A stretch of DNA of 64,000 bases from Amycolatopsis sp. NBC_01488 (lineage in GTDB: Bacteria > Actinomycetota > Actinomycetes > Mycobacteriales > Pseudonocardiaceae), in assembly GCF_036227105.1 (NCBI RefSeq), contig NZ_CP109434.1, forward strand, positions 4,220,001 to 4,284,000. Reading direction: 5' to 3'. The translations under genes and the position numbers were made by a program. Position 1 is the first letter of the stretch; every line of letters starts with the position of its first letter. This document shows, piece after piece, positions 40,851 through 48,632 of the stretch. Under the pieces are notes generated by a model. The model worked only from the letters and a program-made list of their open reading frames with translations. It was not told the origin of the DNA and searched no databases.

Positions 40851-42515
40851 ATGGAGTTCACCCACAAGACCGTCCTGAGCCCGCACCTGCGCGCCCGGGT
40901 GCTCGCCGATCCGGCCATCGGCGGCGGGAACCTGCTGCCCGCCATGCTGAAGCTCAACCCCGTCCCGGACGAGCCCTTCATCCACTCGCTCACGCCGATC
41001 CCGGACACCGACGGCGGGACGAGGCACTGGTTCAGCCTGCGGGACCTCGACCACCTCGTGCAGAGCTGGTCGGTCTGGTACCTCGAGCGGGGCGTGCGGC
41101 CGCGCGACCGGGTCGCCGTCTTCCCGCCGGACTCCATCCAGTACTTCCTGCACCTCTCGGCGCTCGCGCAGATCGGCGCCATCTCGATGCTGATCAACAG
41201 CAACGCGAAGCGGGACAGCGCCGTCGCCCTGATCGAGCGCAGCGGGGCCATCGGCCTCTACACCGACCAGGAGCGCCTCGACCGGATCGCCCCGGACCTC
41301 GACCGCCTGAACCTGAAGTGGGTCCACACCGGCCAGGACGGGCCGCCGTCGGCCGTGCTGCCCGACGCCGACCGGTTCCGGCACCACCCGGACGACCCCG
41401 TCGGCCTCATGCACTCCTCCGGCACGACCGGCCTGCCGAAGCCCGTCATCCACACCCACAAGACCATTGTGGACGGTCCGAAGTGGCGGGCGGTCAACTA
41501 CCAGGAGCAGCCCGACGCGCTCATCCTGAACGCGCTTCCCCAGTCACACCAGGGTTGCGTGTCGTTCAACGCCTACGCCGTGCTGGGCGGCCAGCCGATG
41601 GTCGTCCACCGGGACGTCTCCGGTGCCGAGCTCGCCGAGGCCGTCGAGACGCACCGGCCGACCATGGTGATGGCGTTCGGGCACGCCTACCCGGAGCTCG
41701 CCGCCATCGAGACGCCGAGGGGCGCGCTCGACTCGGTGAACATCTGGGTGTCCATGGCGGACGCCATCCACGAGCGGCACCTGAAGAACATCCTCGGCCG
41801 CCGGTCGGCGGAACGCCCGCCCGCCGCGTTCCTCGACCGGCTCGGCACCACCGAGCTGGGCTGGGGCGTGCTCATGCAGCCGCGGACCCTGGCGACCGAG
41901 CGCAACGACCGCTGCGTCGGCAAGTCGGTCGGGTTCGCCGAGGTCGCGATCGTGCGGGAGAACGGCACGCTCGCCGAACCCTACGAATACGGCTTCCTGG
42001 GCGCGAAGCCGCCGTCGATGACCGTCGGGTACTGGGGCAACCAGGACACCTACTACCGCAGCAAGCTCGCCGGCTACTGGCTGACCGGGGACGTCGCCTA
42101 CCGGGACGAAGAAGGCAACTTCTACCAGGTCGACCGCGCGGTCGACGTCGTCGACACGGCCGCCGGGCCCGGTTACTCGGTGCTGATGGAGGAACTGATC
42201 CTCAACGAGGTCGCCGGCGTCGAGGACTGCACCGTCGTGGCCGGCGGCTACCGCGGCGAGAAGGTCGCCGTGGCCGTCGTGACCGGCCGGGACGTCGACG
42301 CCGAGAAGGTGCTGTTCGCGGCCAACGAAGCCCTGCGGGCCCACGGGAAGCCCGAGCTGTCCGTCGTCGAGGTCGCCTCCGGTGCCGACGACTTCCCGCT
42401 CGGGGTCACCGGCAAGTCGCTCAAGCGCTTCCTCCGGGACAAGTACAAGGACCTCGCCGTCCACGTCCGTGACCGCCGGGGCAAGAACCTCGCGACGAGC
42501 GACGCGCTCGCGTGA
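40851..42515 (+). CDS. AMP-forming acyl ligase (ANL superfamily), candidate diazotase or acyl activator
   Basis: 554-residue adenylating enzyme. Motif A3 'LMHSSGTTGLPKPVIHTH', A5-like 'RLGTTELGWGVLM', A7 'YWLTGDVAYRDEEGNFYQVDRAVDVVDTA' and A10 'PLGVTGKSLKRFLRDKYKDL' are all present, so it should form acyl-AMP or a related adenylate. There is no carrier-protein domain. In cremeomycin biosynthesis a homologous ligase-type enzyme (CreM) uses ATP to diazotise an arylamine with nitrite. Given the CreE/CreD-like genes nearby, that role is possible, but simple carboxylate activation (for example of an aryl acid) is equally compatible. First gene of the cluster; the next gene overlaps it by 4 bp. Confidence 0.85.
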   Translation: MEFTHKTVLSPHLRARVLADPAIGGGNLLPAMLKLNPVPDEPFIHSLTPIPDTDGGTRHWFSLRDLDHLVQSWSVWYLERGVRPRDRVAVFPPDSIQYFLHLSALAQIGAISMLINSNAKRDSAVALIERSGAIGLYTDQERLDRIAPDLDRLNLKWVHTGQDGPPSAVLPDADRFRHHPDDPVGLMHSSGTTGLPKPVIHTHKTIVDGPKWRAVNYQEQPDALILNALPQSHQGCVSFNAYAVLGGQPMVVHRDVSGAELAEAVETHRPTMVMAFGHAYPELAAIETPRGALDSVNIWVSMADAIHERHLKNILGRRSAERPPAAFLDRLGTTELGWGVLMQPRTLATERNDRCVGKSVGFAEVAIVRENGTLAEPYEYGFLGAKPPSMTVGYWGNQDTYYRSKLAGYWLTGDVAYRDEEGNFYQVDRAVDVVDTAAGPGYSVLMEELILNEVAGVEDCTVVAGGYRGEKVAVAVVTGRDVDAEKVLFAANEALRAHGKPELSVVEVASGADDFPLGVTGKSLKRFLRDKYKDLAVHVRDRRGKNLATSDALA

Positions 42516-43576
42516 CCTCCCGAGAAGAGACGATCGCCGTGACGCACCAAGACCTCCTGCTCGTGTTCGACGAGACCGTGACCCGCGCCCGGGTCGACGG
42601 CTGGCTGCGGTACCTGGAGTCCGCCGGTACGCCGACGCAGGCGTACCGCCTCGGCGCGAGCCACGTCCTGCCCGTGTCCGGAGTGGACGACGCCGACCTG
42701 CTCGCCGCGGCGGCGGGCCTGCCGTCGCCGACCCGGCGCGTGCCGCGGGGCGGCGAGGCGTGGCTGGGCCGCCGCGAGCTGCGCCCGGCCGGGACCGAGG
42801 TCACCCTCGGCCCGACGACGATCGGCGACGGCTCGGTCGCGGTGATCGCCGGCCCGTGCGCGGTCGAGACGTCCGAGCAGATGCTCGCCACGGCGGAGCT
42901 GGTGGCCGAGCACGGCGCCGTCGCGCTGCGGGGCGGGGTCTTCAAGCCGCGGACGTCACCGCATTCGTTCCAGGGGCTCGGGTTCGGCGGTCTGGAGCTG
43001 CTCGTCGAGGCGCGGAAGCGGACCGGCTTGCCGTTCGTCACCGAGGTCGTCGACGCGGAGCACGTCAAGCGGCTGGCCGAGGTCGTCGACGGCTTCCAGA
43101 TCGGCGCGCGGAACATGCAGAACTTCGCGCTGCTGAGCGCGGTGGGCCAGAGCGGCCTGCCGGTCGTGCTCAAGCGCGGGTTCGGCTGCACCGTCGAGGA
43201 GACGCTCGCCGCCGGGGAGTACCTGCTGCTCGAAGGCAACGACCAGGTCGTGCTGTGCGAACGCGGCATCCGCACGTTCGAGCCGTCGGCGCGGTTCACG
43301 CTCGACCTGACGGCGGTGGCGCTGTGGAAGCAGCGCACCCACCTGCCGGTGATCGTCGACCCGAGCCACTCGGGTGGCCGGCCGGAGCTGGTGGAGCCGC
43401 TGTCGCTCGCCGCGGTCGCGGCCGGGGCGGACGCGCTGCTGATCGACGTGCACGTCCGGCCGGAAGAGGCCCTGTGCGACGCGAAGCAGGCGTTGCGGCC
43501 GGAGCAGTTCGCCGGGCTGATGACCCGGCTCGCCGGCGCCGCCGCCGGGCTGGGCCGGACCCTGCAGAAGCGCTGA
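42512..43576 (+). CDS. 3-deoxy-7-phosphoheptulonate (DAHP) synthase, type I-beta
   Basis: 354-residue first enzyme of the shikimate pathway. The barrel shows 'VAVIAGPCAVETSEQML', 'ALRGGVFKPRTSPHSFQGLG', 'FQIGARNMQNFALL', 'VVLKRGFGCTVEETLAAGEYLLLEGN' and 'VIVDPSHSGGRPELV'. An N-terminal ferredoxin-like extension (about 1-90) is the type I-beta regulatory region. GTG 42512 overlaps the ligase stop; GTG 42539 with AGAAGAGA in front is an alternative. A cluster-borne copy presumably raises chorismate supply for the anthranilate-type synthase at 55599. Followed 9 bp later by dispersed palindrome copy 3. Confidence 0.92.
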   Translation: MTSREETIAVTHQDLLLVFDETVTRARVDGWLRYLESAGTPTQAYRLGASHVLPVSGVDDADLLAAAAGLPSPTRRVPRGGEAWLGRRELRPAGTEVTLGPTTIGDGSVAVIAGPCAVETSEQMLATAELVAEHGAVALRGGVFKPRTSPHSFQGLGFGGLELLVEARKRTGLPFVTEVVDAEHVKRLAEVVDGFQIGARNMQNFALLSAVGQSGLPVVLKRGFGCTVEETLAAGEYLLLEGNDQVVLCERGIRTFEPSARFTLDLTAVALWKQRTHLPVIVDPSHSGGRPELVEPLSLAAVAAGADALLIDVHVRPEEALCDAKQALRPEQFAGLMTRLAGAAAGLGRTLQKR

Positions 43577-43585
43577 CGCCAAGAC

Positions 43586-43631
43586 GTCGTGAGTGAGAAA
43601 CAGGGTTAGCACACTGTTTCTCACTCACGAC
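43586..43631. repeat. 46-bp dispersed palindrome, copy 3
   Basis: Perfect 18-bp arms GTCGTGAGTGAGAAACAG (43586-43603) and CTGTTTCTCACTCACGAC (43614-43631) around GGTTAGCACA. The centre is the reverse complement of the copy 2/4 type (TGTNCTAACC), so this copy is inserted in the opposite orientation. It separates DAHP synthase from the CreE-like gene and may be an internal terminator. Confidence 0.92.
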
Positions 43632-43653
43632 CACCAGTACGGGAGTGGGAGAC

Positions 43654-45576
43654 GTGTTCGGGGAGACGTCGGAGATCGCCGTGGTCGGGCTCGGCCCGCG
43701 CGGACTGTCGGTCGCGGAACGGCTGAGCGCCAACGCGCACGCGCTCGTGCCGCGCGGCCGGCGCCTCGTGGTGCACCTCGTCGACCCGCGGCTGGCCGAC
43801 GGCGGCCAGGTGTGGCGCAGTACGCAGGACCGCTTGCTGCTGATGAACACCGTCGCTTCGCAGGTGACGATGTTCGTCGACGAGACCGTCGACTGCGCGG
43901 GCCCGGTCGTGCGCGGCCCGAGCCTGTACGAGTGGGCGCGCTCGATCGCCCTGCTCGGCAGCCCGGACGTGCCCGACGCCGTCCGCGCCGAAGCCGGGGC
44001 GCTGGGCCCGGACGACTACCCGTCGCGGGCGTTCTACGGCAGCTACCTGCGCTGGACGCGGCGGCGGATCACCCGGACCGAGCCGTCGGTGCGGTTCGTG
44101 GCCCACCAGGCGCGGGCCGTCGACGTCCGGGACGCCCGCGACGGCCGGCAGGACGTCCGGCTGGACGACGGCACGACCGTCGGCGGGCTGGCCGCCGTCG
44201 TGCTCGCGCTGGGGCACCAGCCGCACGAGCTCACCCCGGCCGAAGCGGAGCTGAGCCGGTACGCCGAGCGGCACGGCCTGCGGTACGTGCCGCCGGGCAA
44301 CCCGGCCGACGAGCCGACCGGCGACGTGCCCGCGGGGGAGCCGGTGCTCCTGCGCGGGATGGGGCTGAACTTCTTCGACCACCTGGCCCTGTTCACGCTC
44401 GGGCGCGGCGGCGAGTTCACCCGCGGGCCGGGCGGCGCGCTGACGTACGTGCCGTCCGGCCGGGAGCCGCGGCTGGTCGCCGGGTCGCGCCGCGGGGTCC
44501 CGTACCAGGCCCGGGCCCGCAACGAGAAGGGCGCGTCCGGCCGGCACGAGCCGCGGTTCCTCACCGGCGAGGTGATCGCGCGGCTGCCGCACGGCGCCGA
44601 CTTCCGCCGGGACGTCTGGCCGCTGATCGACCAGGAGGTCCGCACGGTCTTCCACGCGGCCCAGGTGCGGGAGCGGGGGTGCGACGCCGGGGAGTTCACC
44701 GAGGCGTTCGCCGCGGCCGGCCCCGCCGACGTGCCGCTCGACGGCGACCCCTTGGCGGTGCGGGAAACCGAGGCCCAGCGGATCATCCTGGCCAAGTTCG
44801 GGCTCGACCGGAGCTGGGACTGGCGGCACGTCGCCGCGCCCTACTCGGCCGCCGACCTCGCCTCGACGGCGGCCTTCCGCGCGTGGCTGCGGTCCTCTGT
44901 GGACACCGAGCTGGCGGAGGCGCGCAAGGGCAACGTGACCGGCCCGCTCAAGGCGGCCACGGACGTCCTGCGGGACCTGCGCAACGAGATCCGGCTGGCC
45001 GTCGACCACGGGGGCATCTCCGGCGCGTCCTACCGCGACGACCTGCGGCGCTGGTACATGCCGCTCAACGCGTACCTGTCGATCGGGCCGCCCGCCGAAC
45101 GGGTCGAGCAGTTCGGCGCGCTGCTGGACGCGGGCGTGCTCGAAGTGCTCGGCCCGGACCTGCGGATCGGGGGCGTGGACGGCCGGTTCGCCGCGCGGTC
45201 GGCCGCGTGCCCCGACGTCGTCGTCCGGGCGAAGACGCTGATCGAGGCCCGGCTGCCGGACACCGACCTGCGGCGCACGACGGACCCGCTGCTGCGCGCG
45301 CTGCTCGCCCGCGGGGAGTGCCGTCCGTACCGCATCGGGGAGTTCGAGACCGGCGGCCTGGCGGTCACGCGGCGGCCGTACCACGTGCTGGACGCCCGCG
45401 ACCGGCCCCACCCGCGGCGGTTCGCGTTCGGCGTGCCGACGGAGGCCGTGCACTGGGTGACGGCGGCGGGCATCCGGCCCGGCGTCAACTCGGTGATCCT
45501 CGGCGACGCGGACGCCATCGCGCGCTCGTGCCTGCGGATCGCCGTGGCTCGGGACGACCTGGAGAGGACCGCATGA
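43654..45576 (+). CDS. CreE-like FAD-dependent amine oxygenase (aspartate to nitrosuccinate)
   Basis: 640-residue flavoprotein. The FAD/NAD(P)-binding N-terminus is 'IAVVGLGPRGLSVAERLSANAHAL', followed by 'QDRLLLMNTVASQVTMFVDETVDCAGPVVRGPSLYEWA', 'VVLALGHQPHELTPAEAELSRYAE' and 'RGMGLNFFDHLALFTLGRGGEF'. This domain architecture (NAD_binding_9, about 600-650 aa) is that of CreE and FzmM, which oxidise L-aspartate to nitrosuccinate. The assignment rests on family plus the overlapping CreD-like gene (4 bp), since related proteins also occur alone. GTG 43654 has GGGAG at 43641-43645. Confidence 0.78.
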   Translation: MFGETSEIAVVGLGPRGLSVAERLSANAHALVPRGRRLVVHLVDPRLADGGQVWRSTQDRLLLMNTVASQVTMFVDETVDCAGPVVRGPSLYEWARSIALLGSPDVPDAVRAEAGALGPDDYPSRAFYGSYLRWTRRRITRTEPSVRFVAHQARAVDVRDARDGRQDVRLDDGTTVGGLAAVVLALGHQPHELTPAEAELSRYAERHGLRYVPPGNPADEPTGDVPAGEPVLLRGMGLNFFDHLALFTLGRGGEFTRGPGGALTYVPSGREPRLVAGSRRGVPYQARARNEKGASGRHEPRFLTGEVIARLPHGADFRRDVWPLIDQEVRTVFHAAQVRERGCDAGEFTEAFAAAGPADVPLDGDPLAVRETEAQRIILAKFGLDRSWDWRHVAAPYSAADLASTAAFRAWLRSSVDTELAEARKGNVTGPLKAATDVLRDLRNEIRLAVDHGGISGASYRDDLRRWYMPLNAYLSIGPPAERVEQFGALLDAGVLEVLGPDLRIGGVDGRFAARSAACPDVVVRAKTLIEARLPDTDLRRTTDPLLRALLARGECRPYRIGEFETGGLAVTRRPYHVLDARDRPHPRRFAFGVPTEAVHWVTAAGIRPGVNSVILGDADAIARSCLRIAVARDDLERTA

Positions 45577-46883
45577 GCGAGCTGCTCGCCCCCGCGTGGG
45601 CCGCGACCGGTGCCGGCGCACTCGTCGACGACCACGCGCTGCTGACCGCGATGCTCGACACCGAGGTCGCCCTCGCCGAGGCACAAGCCGAGCTGGGCGT
45701 GATCCCCGAGACCGCCGCCAAGGCCATCCGGGCCGTCACCGTCGCCGATCTCGACGCCGAGGCCATCGCCGCCGGGGTGCGCGAGACGGCGAACCCGGTG
45801 GTGGCGTTCGTCGCCGGGCTCACCGCCGCGGTCGACCCGGCCGCCGCCGAGTACGTGCACCGCGGCAGCACCAGCCAGGACATCCTGGACACGGCGTTGA
45901 TGCTGCTCTGCGCGGCCACCCTCGACCGCGTCGAGCGGGACCTCCTGGTGACCGCCGGGCACCTCGCCGGGCACGTCCGGGCGCACCGGGACACGCCCAT
46001 GGCCGGGCGCACGCTGACCCAGCACGCCGTGCCGGTGACGTTCGGGCTCAAGGCGGCGACCTGGCTGCACCTGGTGCTCGACGCCGTCGACCGCGTGCGG
46101 CGGGCGCGGGCGGACCTGCCGGTGTCGCTCGGTGGTGCGGCCGGGACGCTCGCCGCCTACGAGGAATACGGCCCCGGCTCGCTGGTGCTGCCGGACCTGG
46201 TCGCGCGCCGGCTCGGCCTCGCCCTGCAAACCCTGCCCTGGCACGGGATCCGCACGCCGATCGCGGACGTCGCGGCCGCACTGCTCGTCACCGCGGGTGC
46301 GCTCGGCAAGATCGCCGCGGACGTCCTCGTGCTGTCGCGCACCGAGATCGGCGAGGTCGCCGAGGAGCGGGCGCCGGGGCGCGGGGCGTCTTCGGCCATG
46401 CCGCAGAAGCACAACCCGGTCTTCGCGACGCTGGTGGCGACTGCGGCCCGGCAGCTGCCGCCGCTCGCCGTCGTGCTGTTCGGCTCGATGACGGCCGAGG
46501 ACGAACGCTCGTCGGGCGGCTGGCACGCGGAGTGGCAGCCACTGCGGGAGGCCTTGCGCAGCACGGCCGGTGCTGCCGCGAACGCCGTCCGGCTGGCCGA
46601 GACGGTGCGGGTGCGGCCCGAGGCGATGGCGGCGAACCTGCGGCTCACCCGGGGCGCAATCGTCTCCGAGCGCGTCAACGCCGTGCTGGCCCCGAAACTC
46701 GGCAAGGCGGCGGCCAAGCGCCTGCTGACCGAAGCCACCGCCGAAGCCGAGCGCACCGGCGCGGACCTGGCCGACCTGCTCGACGTTTCCCCCGGCCTGC
46801 TGGACCCGGCGGCCTACACCGGGCTCGCCGGCCCCCTGGCCGACCGGGCCCTGGCCCGCTTCGAACGCGAGGAGCGACGATGA
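45573..46883 (+). CDS. CreD-like nitrosuccinate lyase (fumarase/adenylosuccinate lyase superfamily)
   Basis: 436-residue lyase. Superfamily signature loop 'RGASSAMPQKHNPVFATLV', plus 'EYVHRGSTSQDILDTALMLL' and 'GRTLTQHAVPVTFGLKAATW'. The overall form is that of 3-carboxymuconate cycloisomerase/PcaB-like proteins, which is how CreD and FzmL are usually annotated. CreD splits nitrosuccinate to fumarate and nitrous acid. Tight 4-bp overlaps with the flavoprotein before it and the aminotransferase after it support joint function. The alternative, an unrelated cycloisomerase, is less likely as no protocatechuate genes are here. Confidence 0.8.
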   Translation: MSELLAPAWAATGAGALVDDHALLTAMLDTEVALAEAQAELGVIPETAAKAIRAVTVADLDAEAIAAGVRETANPVVAFVAGLTAAVDPAAAEYVHRGSTSQDILDTALMLLCAATLDRVERDLLVTAGHLAGHVRAHRDTPMAGRTLTQHAVPVTFGLKAATWLHLVLDAVDRVRRARADLPVSLGGAAGTLAAYEEYGPGSLVLPDLVARRLGLALQTLPWHGIRTPIADVAAALLVTAGALGKIAADVLVLSRTEIGEVAEERAPGRGASSAMPQKHNPVFATLVATAARQLPPLAVVLFGSMTAEDERSSGGWHAEWQPLREALRSTAGAAANAVRLAETVRVRPEAMAANLRLTRGAIVSERVNAVLAPKLGKAAAKRLLTEATAEAERTGADLADLLDVSPGLLDPAAYTGLAGPLADRALARFEREERR

Positions 46884-47971
46884 CGACCCTGGAGTTCGCC
46901 CGCGAGCGGGCCGAGCCGATGCCCGCCGAGCAGCGCGAGGAGCTGCTGCGCATGCCCGGCTTCGGCTCGCTCTACTCCGACCACATGGTCACCGCCCGGT
47001 GGACCGCCGAGCGCGGCTGGCACGACGCCCGGACCCAGCCGCTGGCGGAGTTCTCGCTGCACCCCGCCACCATGGCGTTCCACTATGGACAGACGATCTT
47101 CGAGGGACTGAAGGCGTTCTGGCGCCCGGCCGGGCAGCACGTCCTGTTCCGGCCACGCGACCACGCCGCCCGGTTCGCCCGCTCCGCCCGCCGGATGGCC
47201 ATGCCCGAGCTGCCGGAAGCGGACTTCCTCGCGGCCGTGGAGGCGGTCCTGCGCGTCGACGCCGCCTGGGTGCCGCCGGCCCGCGGCCACAGCTTCTACC
47301 TGCGGCCGTTCATGATCGCGGCCGAGACGCACCTGTCGAACCGGCCCGCCGAAGAGTACCTGTTCGCCGTCATCGGCAGCCCCGCGCGGCCCGCCGCGGC
47401 CGAACCCGCGCCGATCAGGCTGTGGGCGTCGCCCGAGTACGTCCGCGCGGCCGACGGCGGCACCGGCACCATCAAGTGCGGCGGCAACTACGGCGGGTCC
47501 TACGTCGCGCAGCGGGAGGCCGCCGAGCGCGGCTGCCACCAGGTCGCCTGGCTCGACCCCCGCGAACGCCGGTACGTCGAAGAGGCCGGCGGGTCCAACC
47601 TGTTCTTCGTCGAGGGCGACCGCCTCGTCACGCCGCCGTTGAGCGGCACGCTGCTGGCCGGTGTCACCCGCGACTCGATCCTGCGGCTCGCCGGGCGGCT
47701 CGGCCTGACCGTCGCCGAAGAGCCGGTCGCGCTCGAGGACTGGGAACGCGGGTGCCGGGAGGGGCGGATCACCGAGACGTTCGCGTGCGGCACGGCCCGG
47801 GCGCTGGCCCCGGTCGGGCACGCCGTCACCCCCGACCGCGAATGGGCGATCGGCGACGGCACCACCGGCCCGGTCACCCGCCGCCTGCTGACCGCGCTGC
47901 TGGACGTCCAGTACGGCGACGCGCCCGACGAGTTCGGCTGGCTGCACGCCGTCACCCCGCGTCGTGAGTGA
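46880..47971 (+). CDS. Class IV aminotransferase (branched-chain aminotransferase type)
   Basis: 363-residue PLP enzyme. 'HPATMAFHYGQTIFEGLKAFW', 'RFARSARRMAMPELPEADFL', the catalytic Lys in 'GTIKCGGNYGGSYVAQREA' and 'EEAGGSNLFFVEGDRLVTPPLSGTLLAGVTRDSIL' fit IlvE-like proteins. In a biosynthetic setting it may transaminate a pathway 2-oxo acid rather than valine or leucine. Its last codons and stop (CGT CGT GAG TGA) are bases of palindrome copy 4, so its C-terminus is defined by that element. Confidence 0.88.
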   Translation: MTTLEFARERAEPMPAEQREELLRMPGFGSLYSDHMVTARWTAERGWHDARTQPLAEFSLHPATMAFHYGQTIFEGLKAFWRPAGQHVLFRPRDHAARFARSARRMAMPELPEADFLAAVEAVLRVDAAWVPPARGHSFYLRPFMIAAETHLSNRPAEEYLFAVIGSPARPAAAEPAPIRLWASPEYVRAADGGTGTIKCGGNYGGSYVAQREAAERGCHQVAWLDPRERRYVEEAGGSNLFFVEGDRLVTPPLSGTLLAGVTRDSILRLAGRLGLTVAEEPVALEDWERGCREGRITETFACGTARALAPVGHAVTPDREWAIGDGTTGPVTRRLLTALLDVQYGDAPDEFGWLHAVTPRRE

Positions 47972-48006
47972 GAAACAGTGTTCTAACCCTGTTTCTCACT
48001 CACGAC
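47961..48006. repeat. 46-bp dispersed palindrome, copy 4
   Basis: Perfect 18-bp arms GTCGTGAGTGAGAAACAG (47961-47978) and CTGTTTCTCACTCACGAC (47989-48006) around TGTTCTAACC. The left arm contains the stop codon of the aminotransferase gene (47969-47971). The DsbA-like gene begins 20 bp later. Confidence 0.92.
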
Positions 48007-48025
48007 CCTGTTCCGAGAGGCGCCC

Positions 48026-48622
48026 ATGAACGTCGACTTCTACTTCGACCCGGCCTGCCCGTTCGCCTGGATCACCTCGCGGTGGATCCTGGAGGTCGAC
48101 CGGCAGCGCGAGCTCACCCTGCGGTTCCGGGTGATGAGCCTCGGCGTGCTCAACGAGGAGCGCGAGATCGAGCCGTGGTACCGCGAGTTCTGCGACCGCT
48201 CGTGGGGCCCGGTCCGCGTCTGCGTCGCCGCCGCGCAGCACCACGGCGAGGGCGTGCTGCGTGACCTCTACACCGCACTCGGCCAGCGGATCCACAATGG
48301 ACGCAACAAGGACTTCCCCGACGTCGTCGCGCAGGCGCTGGCCGAAGTCGGCCTGCCCGCGGGGCTCATCGACGCGATGGAAAGCACCGACTACGACGAG
48401 GCCCTGCGCAAGAGCCACGCGGAGGCGCTGGCACCGGTCGGCGCGGACCTCGGCACGCCGGCGATCCACGTCGACGGCACCGGCTTCTTCGGCCCGGTGC
48501 TCAACGCCATCCCGCGCGGCGAGGAAGCGGCGGACCTCTTCGACGGCGTGGTGGCGCTGGCGCGCAACCCGCACTTCTTCGAGCTGAAGCGCGCCCGCAC
48601 GCCGGGCCTGGACTACGAGTGA
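48026..48622 (+). CDS. DsbA-like protein of the mycothiol-dependent nitroreductase (Rv2466c) family
   Basis: 198-residue thioredoxin-fold protein. 'VDFYFDPACPFAWITSRWILEV' followed by a helical domain and 'DLGTPAIHVDGTGFFGPVLNAIPRGEEAADLFDGVVALA' match the Rv2466c/MrxA group of actinobacteria. The active site is CPFA (only C11) instead of CPWC/CPFC, so it cannot do a two-cysteine exchange and would need mycothiol or act as a transferase. Rv2466c reduces nitro-compounds, and placement among nitrite-generating genes makes a role in nitroso, nitro or diazo handling plausible. GAGAGG precedes the ATG. Confidence 0.8.
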   Translation: MNVDFYFDPACPFAWITSRWILEVDRQRELTLRFRVMSLGVLNEEREIEPWYREFCDRSWGPVRVCVAAAQHHGEGVLRDLYTALGQRIHNGRNKDFPDVVAQALAEVGLPAGLIDAMESTDYDEALRKSHAEALAPVGADLGTPAIHVDGTGFFGPVLNAIPRGEEAADLFDGVVALARNPHFFELKRARTPGLDYE

Positions 48623-48632
48623 GGGAACGGAC

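Noticed and set aside
46880..47971. 4-amino-4-deoxychorismate lyase (PabC) reading of the class IV aminotransferase
   Set aside because: At 363 residues, with the FEGLKAFW and GTIKCGGNYGGS motifs, it matches branched-chain aminotransferases, not the shorter PabC; the linked synthase also lacks the PabB-type KGT lysine.
47968..48264. Open frame starting 'MRNSVLTLFLTHD', also seen from 21760, 31525, 32621, 42956 and 43593
   Set aside because: All these frames begin with the same peptide because they start inside the dispersed palindrome. They run antisense to, or out of frame with, well-supported genes.
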